7,465 nt of DNA, taken from the NCBI GenBank assembly GCA_946482335.1, contig CAMLRG010000240.1, forward strand, positions 1-7,465. The letters are read 5' to 3'. Made by a program: the position numbers and the translations under genes. Shown here one piece after another: positions 6,801 to 7,465 of the stretch (position 1 is its first letter; the number at the start of each line of letters is the position of its first letter). The notes under the pieces are model-generated. The model ran no database searches. It saw only the letters and a list, made by a program, of their open reading frames with translations, and was not told the DNA's origin. The stretch is from an uncultured Duganella sp. (GTDB lineage Bacteria; Pseudomonadota; Gammaproteobacteria; Burkholderiales; Burkholderiaceae).

Positions 6801-6953
6801 CAGTACCGGCTGGGCCAGCATTGGACGTTCTCGGTCGAAGGGAAAAACCTGACCGACCAGGCGCAAATCACGGACGCGGGCGACCTGTTCCGCGTCAACG
6901 AGCTGGCGTTCTCCGGACGCCGATATTTTGTGAGTTTGAGTTATAAGAACTGA
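3858..6953 (+). CDS. Carbohydrate-type TonB-dependent outer-membrane receptor, 1031 aa
   Basis: This is an outer-membrane transporter energised by TonB-ExbBD, probably importing plant-glycan oligosaccharides given the GH43 gene 7 bp downstream. The signal peptide spans residues 1-29 (cleavage after AFA). The TonB-box-like HVVTVSG is at 38-44 and the plug at about 45-170, with NQFPDKNVGEALSRITGV (72-89), ISIRG (101-105), INGM (115-118) and EGGVGGTVSIKTRKP (156-170), the classical TonB_Xanth_Caul arrangement. The barrel carries DWLPSLN (745-751) and GNPDLKP (805-811). Six cysteines fall in three close pairs (C263/C276, C366/C393, C785/C802), likely disulfides in surface loops. There is no STN domain, so sigma/anti-sigma signalling through this receptor is unlikely. 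The chain ends SLSYKN rather than in Phe, a small departure from the outer-membrane signature. Start is GTG with a strong RBS. The family assignment is firm; the arabinan/arabinoxylan substrate is inferred from context. Confidence 0.94.
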   Translation: MSQQHSKAGLFNRTMFILVSQLVASGAFAQEAAQETTHVVTVSGTRASVASAIERKIRNDTISDSLVAEDVNQFPDKNVGEALSRITGVQLSRDFGEGSQISIRGVEPDLNRVEINGMSVLSTGGNAGRGAELRELASELIQSIDVFKGTTADLTEGGVGGTVSIKTRKPLDFSKRTIATTLSAERASSRGGVQPRASLLLADKYLDGKLGLMANIVYDKVYTRNDYARNTSWRFLRDWDFSPEKTVTSLDPAVAAVGSPAGCASTTLTSAQRTECNRQWFDYSPGIARYGIWTRDHDRSSAELTAQYQVTPALRAFVSYQGNLQDQRLNDRNFGTDLGNVNRLFNQGTAPVYNPSTGVQSAAGTCVAVPTTSTPAGVTVNNHYVTQYTVGNCLNQAGVGGQGAFGTSARDFQLKIRSQYLSTGFNWKNNGLEAEGLFNTSKSRYSSQSNNISLTQNAPGLKVSLDSQGLPHFEFPSAYSPDANSSYVQVQLQYRPSETKNTEDQGKLDFKYKLNTPFFRKLWFGAQGRRSTAQQYGAGGYLASNGENLTSTADDINVVTANINQTLIYDPLNKTGVVRAPEVQPWLTSNYSTKYINATQMEQLIGAIRGTSPGTFFKGYDKVSGMPANWLSPVFSAATPYFDTSKFNYVNLYEAPGSDGKMYPQIPAYVAEERVWAGYGRLDFNTEVWDRQIFGNFGVRYTRTDEKATGLSRLQVRMANSPGSSAFTDRVVTNGIATVENRYHDWLPSLNAGMWLMPDTFLARVGWGKVMARPRIDFLVPNATCTVGSGLAQFGGDGTDDCTAGNPDLKPYRATNTDLSLEYYPGKDTQLSMGLFKKDVTSYIINRALVRGVDLFKNGTLFDVNQPINGEGATTKGVELTARTALTMLPGWLGGFGIDTNYTRMTYKYAAGTALTNILDGTELPYPGLSKNSYNIALWYDRNEYNARIAYTYRDRFYTGGNDVSGNPNFQEKTGFLDAKFQYRLGQHWTFSVEGKNLTDQAQITDAGDLFRVNELAFSGRRYFVSLSYKN

Positions 6954-6957
6954 GGTG
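6952..6957 (+). promoter_or_regulatory. Ribosome binding site of the GH43 gene overlapping the receptor stop codon
   Basis: GAGGTG includes the last two bases of the receptor's TGA stop (6951-6953) and ends three bases before the ATG at 6961. With a 7-bp gap there is no room for a separate promoter or terminator, so the two genes are co-transcribed and probably translationally coupled. Confidence 0.75.
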
Positions 6958-6960
6958 TAA

Positions 6961-7465
6961 ATGGTTGCACGCTTCCTTGTAGTCCTGCTGGTTTCACTGG
7001 CAATGGGGGAGGCGTTCGCCAACCCCCTGGTCTTGCAGCGCGCCGATCCCCAGGTCGTGCTGCAGGATGACGGCAATTACTATCTCGCCGCCACTGTCCC
7101 CGAATATGACCGCATCGAGCTGCGCCGCGCGCGCACGCTCGATGGCCTGGGCAAGGCCGAACCGCACGTGGTCTGGCGCAAGCATGCGCAAGGCGTGATG
7201 GGCGCGCATATCTGGGCGCCCGAACTGCACCGTATCGATGGCAAGTGGTACATCTATTTCACCGCCGGGCGTTCGGACGCGATCTGGGAGATCCGCCTGT
7301 ACGTGCTGGAGAACAGCTCGCCCGACCCGTTCAAGGGCGAGTGGATCGAGCGCGGCCAGTTGAAGACGGGCCGCGAATCCTTCTCGCTCGACGCCACCAC
7401 CTTCGCCCTGCGCGGCCAGCGCTACCTGGTGTGGACGCAGAACGATCCCGATCCGCTGAGGAAGG
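6961..7465 (+). CDS. Exported glycoside hydrolase family 43 enzyme, probable alpha-L-arabinofuranosidase (3' end outside window)
   Basis: The frame is open from ATG 6961 to the window end (168 residues). Residues 1-20 are a Sec signal peptide (VARF start, hydrophobic LVVLLVSLAMG, cleavage after AFA). There is no lipobox cysteine, so the enzyme is periplasmic or secreted, not a lipoprotein. The mature part matches GH43 five-bladed propeller enzymes: NPLVLQRADP with the presumed catalytic base D29, VPEYDRIELRRA (46-57), AHIWAPELHRIDGKWYIYF (82-100) and SLDATTF with the presumed pKa-modulating D144. The general-acid Glu should lie beyond the window. The family is typically 300-350 residues or longer with extra domains, so about half or less is present. 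GH43 includes arabinofuranosidases, beta-xylosidases and endo-arabinanases. The VPEYDRIELRRA-type sequence resembles proteins usually annotated as alpha-N-arabinofuranosidase, from memory only. It is downstream of, and coupled to, the receptor gene, implying one glycan-uptake operon. Confidence 0.9.
   Translation, partial: MVARFLVVLLVSLAMGEAFANPLVLQRADPQVVLQDDGNYYLAATVPEYDRIELRRARTLDGLGKAEPHVVWRKHAQGVMGAHIWAPELHRIDGKWYIYFTAGRSDAIWEIRLYVLENSSPDPFKGEWIERGQLKTGRESFSLDATTFALRGQRYLVWTQNDPDPLRK

Noticed and set aside
5691..7076. A 461-codon minus-strand open frame antisense to the right receptor and the GH43 start
   Set aside because: It crosses two strongly supported plus-strand genes and shows only low-complexity, GC-biased protein with no family resemblance, so it is a shadow frame.
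1..7465. CRISPR array, IS element, tRNA/rRNA gene or phage/defence module
   Set aside because: No regularly spaced repeats, terminal inverted repeats, transposase, cloverleaf or rRNA signatures were seen. All long stretches are explained by the four coding regions.

Overview
The window is a GC-rich, densely coded bacterial segment. It holds the 3' end of a housekeeping gene (typA), two large outer-membrane TonB-dependent receptor (TBDR) genes transcribed divergently from a shared 284-bp control region, and the 5' part of a secreted glycoside hydrolase family 43 (GH43) gene. The long proteobacterial-type TBDRs, Sec signal peptides, strong Shine-Dalgarno sites and the TypA tail point to a Gram-negative proteobacterium. 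A betaproteobacterium of the Oxalobacteraceae (Massilia/Duganella-like) is my best guess. That placement is inference from general similarity, not from a search.

Layout. Positions 1-570 (+) carry the C-terminal 189 residues of TypA/BipA, followed by a clear intrinsic terminator at 588-623. Positions 634-3573 (-) encode a 979-residue TBDR that converges on typA, leaving only 63 bp between the two stop codons. Positions 3574-3857 are non-coding. They contain a direct repeat (TGTATCAA twice, 18 bp apart), a perfect 12-bp palindrome, a terminator-like hairpin with a T6 tract, a sigma-70-like promoter for the rightward gene and an inverted repeat flanking that promoter's -10 box. Positions 3858-6953 (+) encode a second, 1031-residue TBDR of the carbohydrate-type (TonB_Xanth_Caul-like) group. 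Only 7 bp later, at 6961, begins a GH43 enzyme that runs off the end of the window.

How the parts fit. The rightward TBDR and the GH43 enzyme look like the start of an operon for scavenging an arabinose-containing (or xylose-containing) plant glycan. The receptor would take oligosaccharides across the outer membrane, and the exported GH43 enzyme would trim them in the periplasm or outside the cell. The leftward TBDR has a divergent plug domain and no enzyme neighbour within the window, so its substrate is unknown. Its position opposite the same control region suggests, but does not prove, co-regulation. No regulator, inner-membrane transporter, TonB/ExbBD, RNA gene, IS element or CRISPR array is visible. 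I see a probable glycan-utilisation locus with an interesting control region, not an obviously new class of system.
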